A stretch of 64,000 bases of DNA from contig NC_092628.1 of the NCBI RefSeq assembly GCF_039555335.1, positions 99,095,893 through 99,159,892 on the forward strand, written 5' to 3'. Within the stretch, counting starts at the first letter, position 1. The number at the start of each line of letters is the position of its first letter. Origin of the DNA: Amphiura filiformis (lineage: Eukaryota > Echinodermata > Ophiuroidea > Amphilepidida > Amphiuridae). Position numbers and translations under genes: made by a program. Shown here in pieces: positions 50,001 through 59,978 of the stretch. A model generated the notes under the pieces. It was not told the DNA's origin and did no database searches. It worked only from the letters and a program-made list of their open reading frames with translations.

Positions 50001-51159
50001 GACCAATCTGACTGATTGCTGTTTGGACTCTCCTGATGCCCCCCAGGTGAGTTTGACCATGGCCAAGAGGTATGACCATGGCATGAGCTGACCTACTATA
50101 GAGGCAGACAGCCACCTACTGTGGCATTGACCTTTGTCGGTCTGGTTGTCTGGCAGGGCCGTAGCAAGGTATGAAATAGTGGGGCGGCCATATGGCGGGG
50201 GTCTGGGGGCCGGCCGAGGCCCCCAGCGGGGGTCAAGGGGGCAGAGCCCCTTGTTGGGGTCAGGTGGCGAAGCCCCCTGAAGCTCTTGCATTTTGAGGTA
50301 CACAATGTGCGTAAAACCCGGTATGTGAATTGAAACTACTCACATCATTTGTATGAATGTAAATGTACATAAAGTGCTAAAAACTAGTTTTAGGGGTATC
50401 AAAACTTGTATCGTTTTTTTTTACTGCCATATGGTCAAAAATTGGCCTATTTCATTTGGATGTTTTTAACCTAAATGCAAGAACTACACACATATAATAT
50501 AAGCATGGCTATACGTATGTCAAATTTACTTCTATTAATCATGTTAATAATGCTAATAATCGTAAAAATATGTAGGCCCTACCCTTTTCACTCCAACTTG
50601 AAAGTTCGATGACGCCCTATAAACGAAATTCGTTTCGTTAGGGAGGCTGATCCTCCCTATCTCCCTCTGTCTCTCCTCCTCCTTCCCCTACTCCTCCGTC
50701 GGAAAGAGTGAAACTGAAGTGTGACTACTGAAATGTTGAAAATTCCACATATTATTAATATATATTGACTGCACCATTACGAAAGGACTTTTGTTTACAG
50801 GACGTCATGGAACTTTTTTTCTTAATATGTCAGGGCTTTGCAATAAATTACGTGTAGGCTTACCCTGTGTGTATCTTTGCCCCCTCCCCCATATAACTGT
50901 TGCAACACCACTTAGACATCTATACTAGTTCATTCTGCATGGTCAGTGGCGGTACATGCCGGGTGTTGCCGCTTACATGATCTAGAACAGCTTACAAATT
51001 GACACAAGTTATAATGTACGAAAGAAAGATTACAACCCGAGCTAGGTTTACATAATAAAATTTACATATTTAAAAAAAGTAAACATGGTAAAAATAAAAC
51101 TTTACATGATCCCACCATCCGCCCACCAATTAACCGTGCAGTGCACCCCCCCAAAAAAA

Positions 51160-51193
<34 letters not shown>

Positions 51194-54100
51194 AAAAAAA
51201 ATCAATTATTTTTTTTTTTTTTTGTAAAAAGTGGGGCGGCCATGGCCGCCTGCCGCCCAATTTGCGACGGCCCTGTTGTCTGGGCTGTTTGACCAGGGAA
51301 GTGCCACTAGTTTGGCCATTCAGGTATAGCCACAGAGTACCTTGAGCAAGGACACAACTGAAGTGAATATGGACAAACTCTGCACCAGAATTTACCTTTG
51401 ACTATATACAAACCATTATAGGGTTGCATTTTAAGGGTTAGCGTTTGGGTCTGTTATTGCAATCAAGGGCAAAGGACCCATATGATGTCATTGCCTCCAG
51501 ATGCATCTTTTGTACACAGTGGTTTTTATTGATTTTTTTTAAAGCACTTCCAACAATAAAGGATCCATAGTTTAACCTCAAGAACCACAAGACTTGATTT
51601 GAAAGTGTATTATTTGAATTTCTTGGAGCCTTTAATATTGGTTACTTTCAAAATTAAAATTAGCCCGGGGGACACTCAAGTATGATAGTGTACGCATGTG
51701 TGACCAATTTTTTTGAAACGCCCCCTAACGAGTTTTACCCTACCAGCAAATTTAGCCCCTTAATAAGGTCGTTTACCCCCAATGAGTTTTTGGCTAGTAA
51801 AAATGAAAAAATTTACCCTTTTTGGATTCGTAATTACCAAAAATTTGAAAAGGTACCCTTCGAACAAGTTGTTCAGTTTCAGAAAACTACCCTAATTCTT
51901 CAAAATCAGTGTTTTTTAGACCCTATTAAAATGTGTCATGCGCGTCACTTGCTTGCCTAAACAAACACCCCTTTTTACTTGTTCGATATGTCTGATATGC
52001 TCTCATGTCCCATAACAAATACTGTCAAAATGTTCATACCAGAGCCCTTAATCAGCCCTTATCATGCAATTTCTCAGTGACCAGGCTTTTGCCCTTTGGA
52101 ACGCAGAAGCTGCATGGTTATTCGTGTGTGCCAATTTAAATTTGAAATTTGGTCGGGCAAAATTGTCAATATTTTATTTTCCAGACATGTAATGGGCCAG
52201 GCTATCTCCAAGTTGCTGGCAATCAAATTGTGTATTATGAATTGGCTAGCTGTATGCAAGTTTAACAATGCTTGCAGCTATAGATATACCTAATACTGTG
52301 GTACTATGAAAATAATAATACAAGAAATATGAATAGAAGCCAGGAGCTACATTGTAGAGGTCAAGTTCTAGTTCAGGGTTGCATGTGGCTCATGAATGTA
52401 ACAAAACAAAGTTGGTTGTAGCATTAACATGTGAGTTGTTATTGATTTGCATTGTGAACATTTCATTTTCCCATGTGTTTGAAACCACATCAGATTGCCA
52501 TGTTATTTGAACTTTTTGGATTCTAAGTTCAAGCTAGACGTAAATTATTTTGTAAATCATAAAACAGCAAGATTGCTGAACACAATTTTTAAGCTCTCCA
52601 GGTAACATGTTTTTCAAGCAATGTTTATGTGTTTACTGTTCGTGTGTGGTTGAAAGGAACTCTTAATTGAATCGTTCAAGTGCAACATACTCATGTTATT
52701 TACTAACCTGTAGCATTAGCATATGATGAAAAGCTCCAGTTGTCTGCTCTCTGTTTTAAATCATTTTCAGTTGTTTACTTAAAAGTTTAGTACACTAAAT
52801 CAAACATGCACATTGGCTTTCCATGCAGACCATAGGATATGCTGGATTAGCCTATAATCAAATTAATATCAAATGTATGGAAAAGACAAAGTTATTTAAT
52901 TCCTAAAATGCCATGTACTGAACTGGGTATACTGGTTTTTTCCACACAAGAAATGACATTATTTCATCTTGTTCGGTTGGAGTTGTTCTTTTTATTAATA
53001 ATCCCATAGGGGTGGGATATAACACCCCGTATAACACCTGGCTCAGGAATGTAATGTTTCTGCCTTTTCCCAAAAACGTAGAGACCAAATTAAAATGGAA
53101 GTGAACAGCCACTTGGTACATTCTTGGCACATTCAGCAATCTACAATGTATTGCACCCATGGGTGGAGAGAAAAGATTCAGATCTGTGTGATACATAGGC
53201 CTACATTGTAGGAAGTACTTCGTTTTAGAGTAGTGAATAGCAATAGCTCTCAAACACATGATGCATGTTTTTGTTTGTTTTTAGGTGGTTGGACAGTTCA
53301 TTGCCAGAGCGGTGGCTGATGATGTGTTGCCTCCAGTGTTCCTCACACAGTACAAAGGCAAAGTCGAGGATGACAATATCAGGTATAGGTTATCAAATTA
53401 TTTCTAGATGACAAATAAACCTTAGTATGTGGAGCACGCATCACAGAAATCATGTCAGCACTAAGATATGTATACATCAGCAACACCTCAGAGATATCCT
53501 GAGGTCTGATGATGAAATAAATGGGGAGGGGGTATGATTTCCTTAAAACAAGCAATGTAATGTATATAAAATATGCAATGTATCATATTTATTCTATTAA
53601 ATGCCCCTTCCCTAATAAATTCCCGAACAGTGGCGTACAGGACGGAATTATTGTTTGCCGACTACAATGTTCATTTTGACCCATGCTTATTTGAGTCACA
53701 GCGGTCGAGAATCTAAAAAGTGGTATCCTAATTTATAACACCTTATTATTTCCCTTTTCTGTAGAGTTGCTCTGGATAGGGCGGAGATTTTGCTGAGCAA
53801 GGAGCATAGCATGTCCAGATTGGATAATGTGTGGGGGACTGGAGGAGGTCTTAGACCTGTTAAAATGCTTATTAAAAAGGTAAGGTGCATCGTGAATAAC
53901 AGATTAAAATCACACCCATACAGCACTCCTAAAATGTCTTGAAGAGTGCGATTTGTAGCACTCCTGGAAATTTCGAAAAGACAAGCCCTCCTATTGTCAT
54001 AGGGCAATTTGTGAGGCCGTCGTAGGTCGTACGGGGCCCAAACTCAGGTGGGTGTAGTTCTGTCCTGGCAAGAAGAAGTTTATGTTCGCTAAGTCATCTG

Positions 54101-57100
54101 ACTCCAGGGCCCCCTCCCAGGGGTTATCTGAGGTCAAATGACTAAAAACTGTTGTATGGGCTTGAAACTTGGTGGGTACAGACAACATTTAGAGCCAACA
54201 TTTTGGGGTTACCAGGGGTCATCTGAGGTCATATTAGTAAAAACTGTCATTTGGGCATGAAACTTGGTGGGTACAGTCACCATCAGCCGAGTAATTGCGC
54301 TCAGCCGAAAACCGCCAAATATGGGTAAAACCGCCTAGTAGATATTTAATCTGAAATGTGAGTCCACATTGTATATGTTGTATGAAACATGTCTTTGAAT
54401 ATGATTTGTTGCTCAGATGACACGTGGAGCATGTGTGGCCGAGTGGATAAGGCGCCCGAGTCCGACTCATAATCCATAGGTTGCGAGTTCGAGCCCCGCT
54501 CGTGCCAACGTGTTTTGTCCTTGGGCAAGGCACTTTATCCTCATTGACTACTGGGGGATGGGATGGGGTTGGATTGGATGTTTGATTTGCTTGTTTCAAT
54601 GTTGCAATATTGGCGCTGTTTAAGCTGCTGCCTGCAAAAAGCATTGTGTCTGTTTAGGTGTTTTAAAATGTACAATTCTAGCAATTTGACCTGCAGGTCA
54701 CCATTAGAGTTTGAAATAAACCCTTCCTTTATAAAGAATGCAATAAAAAGTCAGCAAGTGATTGTTCTGGTTGTACAATACAATACACAGAACTCTTATT
54801 CAGAAACTCCCCAGCATGCGCATTCAACAGGTGTTACATAAAACATTTGTCAAAGCAGCTAGAACAAGGGACTGTGCAGTAATTATACTTACTCATGTTA
54901 TGGGAAGAGGAGGCATTGGAGAAAGGGAATGGGCATCTGATAGTAGAGAGGAAATGACCCTCTTTCTACCTAAACATTAATCAACATTGAATATTAATTG
55001 CATTGTGAAAGATGGGTTATTCCTTCATGTAATTTTACACGAAATTAGGGTTAGGGTTAGAGTTAGGGTTAGTTTAGGGTTAGGATTAGGGTTAGGATTA
55101 GGGTTAGGATTAGGGTTATGATTAGGATTAGGCTTAGGGTTGGGGTTAGGATTAGGGTTAGAGTTAGGATTAGATTACACGAAATAATTACATGAAGGAT
55201 CGACCGAAAGATGGAATAAAAAATACAGGAAAATCAAGAGTATCAAAAATTTAATGATTTTAAAAAATGATCGACTCAGGGCTCGAAAAAATGTTAATTT
55301 CCCGGGAATCAAGCTAAATTTCCCACAATTTATAGCATGTTTTTATACACAAAAGGATACAATTTCCCTCCAAATACCAGAATTTCCCTCCAAACACCAA
55401 CATTTCCTGGGAATGAGCTTCCCACATTCCCCACTTTTTCGAGCCATGATGATCGTTCACACTCCCCCCTCCCAATTTTCACCATCCACATGACAGGTAT
55501 TACATGCAGGAATTTTAAACATGCACTTTATTTTATGACTACTTACTGTTTATTAATATGGCACATTTAGGAATTGAGTATGAGTGATGTTTCCATTTGC
55601 ATGTCCTGTAAGAAAGTTCACTTCCAAGATGTGGGCATAGTGCCAGATTCAATCAATTTTCACAATGAACAGTGGTGGGATTTTGTATATTATTATGATA
55701 ACTATCAACATTTTGACAGATAAGGCAAGTTGCCAAACTACTAAAGTGCAAAGTGAAGGCCACTTTATGAGGAATTAATGTACTGTACTGTATCACACTA
55801 GACCAGATGTGACATTTCAAGTAGATGGTCATCAAAACACTTGCTTGCATCAAGATTTAGAAATAGGCCTATACATTTTGGTTTGAAAAACTCCTTATAT
55901 ATTTGAGGTGATATTTATCTCAAATCCATCTTACATTCACTCACTAAATAATATAATTCATTGCACACGTGTGTAAATGATTCTTGGTGAACAGAAAGCA
56001 TAATTTGAAGAGACATCATTTTGCATTCAAGAAATTCAACTAATGTGTTACAGTAAAAACTCGATAGTTAGCATATGTGCTTACTATCGAGTGTTTTTAA
56101 AACATGCAAACATGAAGAGCCCCATCTACAAAAGTGTAAAGGGTTTTGAGCAATCATCAATTGCACATTTTTATACGAACAAGTAAACCTGCAAACGTGT
56201 ATCTCAACCCCATTAGCTCAGTGGGTAAAGCACTGGACTTCGGTACAATTTCATGTTTTCAAAAGTGCTCAATAATAAGCACATATGCTAACTTCCAAGT
56301 TTTCCATTTAAGGCCACTCCCATTATACATGCATATAGTGCACCAATGCACGTTGTCAACTTTCATTTTGCGTTGTATACTTGCTGTGTAATTCTTGTTG
56401 ACTTGTTCTGGTAACTTGAGGCATTTCCTAAAAGCCTTGGAAAATTGCAAAATCTCTCCAAATTGTGTGTAATTTCATCATTGCATACTGGATTTATGAG
56501 CATGTCATATCTGTGTATCTTAAATTGTTTCCCTTTATTTATTTATTTATTTCAAGTACATTAATTTTGCCCCTTCTTTCATGCAGATGGTGCTTCTTCT
56601 CAGAGAATACTTATTATCCTCTGGAGATATTCAGGAGGCCACACGGTGCCTCCAGGAGCTTGAAGTTCCACACTTCCACCATGAACTGGTCTATGAGGTA
56701 AGTGGTGTTTCAATGTGTATTTTTATTATTGTAGAAATCGTAAATCTTGCTTCACTTTCTGCCATTGGAGAAGGGCACATACATTTTGAGAGCATCGTCT
56801 GACAATCGTAACAACAAGCCAATAATCTGTTTGACTGATTACGCATCAAAGCATTGGTCAGCGCAGAGCTGCGGTGATGAAAGTTCTGTGTTTGTCGCTC
56901 ATTAACAGGGAGCTCAAGTCAATCAGAGCAAAAGAGTGGTGTACTTCTCTGGAAGCTAGTGTAGTATAGGGTATGAGCATGAATGATGTTGAGCCCTGAT
57001 TGGTTGCAAGTTGCATCAATGGCCTGGACCTGATGTCAATATGTTTCACTGTTGTTCATCACAGGTTGACAACGATGCATCCATGTTGTTGCAATGTTAT

Positions 57101-59978
57101 TGTTACTCAAAATTTAGATAGAATAGATGATTTCTCTGTTGGTTTCAGCAATAAATTGTGGGTCTTAATTAAATTTTTGATCTTGAGGTGGGATGGTCTT
57201 AGAGGTGATATGCACCTGTTCATCCCAATCCTCTACACTGGTATCTCTCCTACATGTGCTGGATCCGTGGTGCGTTTTATTCACATGTATATGTCTTTTA
57301 TACTTTTACTTTGTGCAATATATTTATCCATCTTTTATCTAATTTTGTTATTTGATATTGTAACCAGTGTATGAAGCCAAATAAATAAATAAAAATAAAA
57401 TAAAATAAAATAAAATAAAATAAAATCTATAGAATAAAATGGCAATGCTTTCTCAAAAATAATGAATTCTACATGTAAGCATGTGCTATAAGTTTCAGGA
57501 ATGACAACTTTTCTGCACTCACATGTGTGCTTCTGTTAACTTGTGTGCATGTTTACGCTATGGATTGTATGGATTCAATGGATAACATTTAACATACAGT
57601 ATCTTAAGTACAGTATGGGTTTCTCTTATAAATCTCCTACTTGTGATACGTATCAATCGTAACTCATATGAAATCATACTGATGATCCATCGTAACTTAA
57701 TAGGTCTAAAGACTTATGATGTATTGTAAGTGTTAGTTCACCTCTAAACACACACACATTAAACTCTTGCTCAGCCCAGGTTCCGCTACAAAGTAAGTGT
57801 ACATTGGGTCATTTTTCAACTAACGCCTAAAATCAAATGATTATTGACATCTTCATGTATGAGCAATGAGCATTGCAAAGGTTTGTGCATGTGAATGCTT
57901 AGCGAGTTAGCGTACATAATCAGCATGGTGCATTGTATGCAGGTCATAAACAAGCAGGCACTTTAGGCAAATAAACAGGCACTTAAAATCAAAGTTTGCC
58001 TGATGCAGGGTGAAATAATGCAGAGGTACGCTTTTTTCTCTGTATAGGTAACATGCAAACCTAGTCTTGTTTTTATCTCGCTTCTAAAGAAACTCAAGAG
58101 ACTGAATGAGCTATATGGTTCTTTGTGTAAAATGTTTGCTATAGGTGTTAGAGATATAGACAGTTCACTTGAACAGTGCTTTTACTTGCCAAATATAAAT
58201 GTTTTGATATTTTCTGTCTTATTGCAGGCCGTGTACATGGTTCTTGAAGATACGGGTGACAGAGCTGCCAATATGATGGCCAAGCTCCTTAAATATTTGT
58301 ACAATAGTAGTATTGTGACTGTTGATCAGCTAACCACGGTATGTATTGAAAATGTAGTAAATGTTGCGTATAATGTGAATTTGGCAAAAGTTCCTGTCAA
58401 TTAAGAGTGACCAAATGTCAGTAAACCTTAATCGCACTTTCCTGTTAATCAATATCATTATAACTCTCTGGCAGTATTGCTAAGGGATACCCTATAATAA
58501 TGGTATCATCTAGAAACCCATTTGGAGTTGTATTTTACTATTTTTGAATGGCATAAACAAAATGGAGTCTTCAGTATGGGCATTTTTTATGTGTGTGTAC
58601 ATCGTCACAGGATCATTTAAGAAGAGACACTTTCCTTGACTAAAAAATATGAATGCCAAAATATGACATAAGATCATGATTTGTGTAAGATATCCACCAA
58701 GATCTAAACATTTTACTGAACCGTATACATAGTTTAAGAAAATATGACAAGTTTTTCCACCATTTTGTACGTATGCAGGGCTTTCAGAGGGTGTTTAACT
58801 CCCTACCAGACATAGTGCTGGATGTTCCCTATGCCTACCCAATCCTGGAGAAGTTTGTAGAGATATGCAACAAGGAGGGGATCTTGACTGAAGACTTGAA
58901 GAACAAGGTTCCTATGAGGTATGTACAAAATAGAAAGATAAATGTTGACGGGTGTGGTGTGTAATTATGTTACAGTTGTTGTGATGCAACGAAGTTTTGC
59001 TGACATTCAACCATTGATTATATTACCGTACTGACGCGAGTATAGTCCCACCTTCGAGTAAAGTCCCACCCCCACATTTTTTTTTTTTTTTTCTTTTTTT
59101 TTTTTTTAAGTTATTTATTTTAAGTTTTTTTTTTTTTTTTTTTGAAATTGAGTATAGTCCCACCCCCAATTTTGACAAATGTTCACCCAAAAACGGGGTG
59201 GGACTATACTCGCGTCAGTACGGGTAGTTGAACATTGTGAGTATCTACAAAGATAGCAAGAATGAAATCAGTATTTGCATCATTAGAGATTGGATGCAAT
59301 AAGCACACACATTATACTCGTCATTCACATGGGCTAAACTTATCCAAAAAAAAGAATAGTACACAATTCTGCTGAAAACTAGACAAGCTGCAGGCCTTGA
59401 AATTGGGCTCAATATCATTTTGAAAGGATATGATTTTAAAAGTGATATGAACTACAACATAATGATGATCTGGTAGATGTGATGACATTCTGCAACTCAC
59501 TTTTGCATATTTGTATCCTTGTATGTAAATTTGGTTTTTTGGTATACAAATTGCTGTGCAATAGCCCTGCGAGATTTGGTTTCCTGTGAGCATCATGAAG
59601 TACAAACATTGTGAATGATCCCATTATGTGATTTGCTGATATTGATGGTAACCTTTCATTTCACTTGCCTTCCTTATCAATATGCTTGCTACATTGACAG
59701 GTGTTTATGGTGTAAAGCATAATCCAAGCAATTCAAATTTTAGGTGGAACAAGTGGCACCAAAAGCTGACATTTTCAAAATTTGTCAAAGGGTATACACA
59801 ATGAAAATATTGAAGTTGTGTGTTGCTCATAGTGACAAATTACACTACCATTATATAGTTTTCAGTAAATAATTCATAATGATGCATTTTGCTTTAATAT
59901 CTTGAATGACCTTTCCATCTTTGCAGGGTTCGCAAGCGTTTCGTCTCAGAGGGTGACGGTGGCCGTTTCAAGGAGTGA
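37408..59978 (+). CDS. PDCD4: Programmed cell death 4, translation inhibitor with two MA3 domains, 10 coding exons, 464 aa
   Basis: Exons: 37408-37726, 39292-39398, 48106-48219, 49819-50046, 53285-53382, 53765-53879, 56587-56697, 58228-58338, 58779-58918, 59927-59978. All junctions are GT/AG and phases join (1395 nt); vertebrate PDCD4 is 469 aa. Residues 58-75 are a basic RNA-binding-type patch ([10 protein letters not shown]), then [19 protein letters not shown] at about 98-116. MA3-1 spans about 145-270 ([25 protein letters not shown]) and MA3-2 about 314-440 ([37 protein letters not shown]). MA3 domains bind eIF4A and block its helicase activity. The acidic pairs used for this contact are kept: D246/D250 in MA3-1 (D for the human E249, D for D253) and D412/D416 in MA3-2. 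The C-terminal kinase motif [11 protein letters not shown] (S455) is conserved. The DSGxxS degron known in vertebrates is absent; the aligned stretch reads NSGKDSKES. Intron 2 is 8.7 kb and repeat-rich. The start follows homology; no other ATG is plausible. Confidence 0.96.
37878..38148. mobile_element. TTTCGTGATCC-ended MITE, copy 2, abutting a GGGGTGTAGTACCCC end
   Basis: 37878-37921 is one end of the element found complete at 38942-39138. Directly after it, 37920-38148 is a copy of the 17605-17940 family in the opposite orientation, with ends TTTAAAGGAGTATTTCGTGA and (inverted) TTAAAGGGGCACTTCGTGAT. It lies in PDCD4 intron 1. Confidence 0.75.
38250..38400. repeat. Interspersed repeat, copy 2 of a pair
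   Basis: This is the reverse-complement relative of 18840-19005, from TGTTTACAAACAGAGAGGTA to GAATAGGGATTAAAAAGCTG. Confidence 0.65.
38942..39138. mobile_element. Hairpin MITE with TTTAAGGGGGTACTACACCCC ends
   Basis: The left end TTTAAGGGGGTACTACACCC-CTGCCCAATTT pairs with the right end AAATTGGGCAGGGGTGTAGT-ACCCCGTAAA (about 30 bp with two mismatches). It is 197 bp, in PDCD4 intron 1. An orphan end lies at 37878-37921. Confidence 0.85.
39705..39830. mobile_element. Palindromic element, ATATTGGATGG family (short copy)
   Basis: Ends AATAATGATAATATTGGATGG and TATCCAATATTATTAG. The interior CATGATACCATAACATATCG and ATATCGAACTCGCCGTTGGC is shared with 42715-42910, but part of the right arm is missing. 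It sits in PDCD4 intron 2. Confidence 0.7.
41315..41480. mobile_element. Hairpin element
   Basis: ACAGGAAAATATGACACAAC followed by TCCAATGGG pairs with CCCATTGGA followed by GGTTGTGTCATATTTTCCCTG. The arms are about 45 bp with few mismatches. It is in PDCD4 intron 2. Confidence 0.75.
42715..42910. mobile_element. Palindromic element, ATATTGGATGG family (complete copy)
   Basis: The left arm (ATATTGGATGGCTTATTTTG, CATGATACCATAACATATCG) is mirrored by the right arm (CGATATGTTATATGGTATCATG, CAGCCATCCAATATATAT). The flanks on both sides contain CATTATTATGTTTTCAG, possibly part of the element. No coding capacity. Confidence 0.8.
44055..44230. mobile_element. Palindromic element, TTGGATGG ends with different core
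   Basis: AATTGGATGGTTTATTTCAC and the mirrored AACCATCCAATTTTAT form the ends. The core TATTGGTCTCGCTATGAGTT-TTAAAATATTGG pairs with CCAATATTTTAAAACTCATA-GCTCGACCAATA. The ends resemble the ATATTGGATGG family; the core is distinct. Confidence 0.75.
44350..45085. mobile_element. 735-bp foldback element in PDCD4 intron 2
   Basis: Arms of about 270-290 bp: 44352-44640 and 44811-45080. CAGTTGTCCAACTGACATAC on the left corresponds to GTCAGTTGGACAACTG on the right, AAATCTGTGAGAA to CTCACAGATTT, and ATCGATATGTCGG to CGACATGTCGG. Apparent open frames of 92-128 codons here are the two arms read on opposite strands and match no family I know. Confidence 0.8.
45322..45479. mobile_element. Hairpin MITE with CAGGGCCTAGATTTCG ends
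   Basis: CAGGGCCTAGATTTCG is inverted exactly as CGAAATCTAGGCCCTG. ACGAGAATC words inside are mirrored in part. TAGCC occurs on both sides (45317-45321, 45480-45484) and may be the target duplication. It is in PDCD4 intron 2. Confidence 0.82.
46217..46294 (+). repeat. tRNA-derived SINE head
   Basis: TGGCCTAATGGTTAGGG matches an A box and CGGGTTCAATTCCCGG a B box with its T-arm stem, at tRNA-like spacing. The acceptor and anticodon stems do not fold well, so this is a SINE or pseudo-tRNA rather than a tRNA gene. Confidence 0.6.
46905..47162. repeat. Tandem duplication of about 133 bp
   Basis: Two copies run from CAGTGATCGATTTTCGTATA through TTTCAGATTTGAGTAGCAAT to AAAATTGTGAGTAGCATTTTG, with CTAATCC at each end. 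Each copy contains inverted AATGCTACTCA / GTGAGTAGCATT. Confidence 0.8.
49149..49244 (+). mobile_element. LINE reverse-transcriptase C-terminal remnant
   Basis: The frame reads [14 protein letters not shown] followed by [15 protein letters not shown] and stop, the same CR1/L2-like C-terminal signature (LWNxLP) as at 4241. The 3' sequence after it (to about 49430) is T-rich. It is a short truncated fragment in PDCD4 intron 3. Confidence 0.65.
50154..51275. mobile_element. hAT-like non-autonomous element, 1.1 kb, 8-bp target duplication
   Basis: The left end CAGGGCCGTAGCAA and right end TTTGCGACGGCCCTG are inverted with one mismatch. TTGTCTGG flanks both sides (50146-50153, 51276-51283). GGGGCGGCCAT also recurs near both ends. 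The interior has GC-rich (CCCCxGCGGGGGTCAAGGGG) and poly-A/T parts and no transposase. It is inserted just 100 bp after PDCD4 exon 4, in intron 4. Confidence 0.92.
51660..51975. repeat. Interspersed non-coding repeat with ACCCTTTTT words
   Basis: It opens with TAGCCCGGGGGACACTCAAG and contains spaced ACCCTxxxxAxxAxxTT words similar to 23490-23760. The 92-codon frame across it is a by-product of this composition. Confidence 0.45.
54120..54290. repeat. Two detached units of the GGTCA minisatellite in PDCD4 intron 6
   Basis: GGTCAAATGACTAAAAACTG, GAAACTTGGTGGGTACAGAC and TCATCTGAGGTCATATTAGT match the array at 33030-34285, 20 kb away, in the same orientation. Confidence 0.85.
54425..54650 (+). 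repeat. tRNA-derived SINE with conserved TGTCCTTGGGCAAGGCAC body
   Basis: TGTGGCCGAGTGGATAAGGC (A box) and GAGTTCGAGCCCCGCTC (B box and T arm) form a tRNA-like head with a CTCATAA anticodon loop (CAT anticodon). It is followed by TTGTCCTTGGGCAAGGCACT, a core seen in many deuterostome SINEs. The 3' boundary is uncertain. Confidence 0.75.
55022..55198. repeat. Interstitial telomere-like array in a small hairpin site
   Basis: About 20 TTAGGG/TTAGGATTAGGG-type units (55046-55174) are bounded by an exact 11-bp direct repeat TTACACGAAAT (55035-55045 and 55175-55185). Outside those are exact 13-bp inverted repeats, CCTTCATGTAATT (55022-55034) and AATTACATGAAGG (55186-55198). It is in PDCD4 intron 6. 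Confidence 0.92.
56206..56250 (+). repeat. Truncated tRNA-like 5' half
   Basis: CCCCATTAGCTCAGTGGGTA-AAGCACTGGACTTCGGTAC has an A-box/D-arm-like sequence and an anticodon-stem-like segment, but no B box follows. It is a SINE or tRNA fragment. Confidence 0.5.
57100..57428 (+). repeat. Probable retroelement 3' end with (AATAA/AAAAT)n tail
   Basis: About 260 bp of unclassified sequence ends GTATGAAGCCAAATAAATAA and runs into a microsatellite at 57380-57426. A simple-repeat tail after an abrupt end fits a LINE or SINE 3' terminus, but no conserved frame precedes it. Confidence 0.4.
59026..59224. mobile_element. Mariner-like MITE in PDCD4 last intron
   Basis: The left end CCGTACTGACGCGAGTATAG-TCCCACC is matched, inverted, by GGTGGGACTATACTCGCGTC-AGTACGGG. 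TA dinucleotides flank it (59024-59025 and 59225-59226). The centre is mostly poly-T. Confidence 0.85.

Noticed and set aside
49857-50303. 148-codon minus-strand frame
   Set aside because: It is mostly the antisense of PDCD4 exon 4 and the GC-rich end of the hAT-like element.
54427-54510. Functional tRNA gene with CAT anticodon
   Set aside because: The acceptor stem pairs poorly, and the tRNA-like head continues directly into a SINE body.
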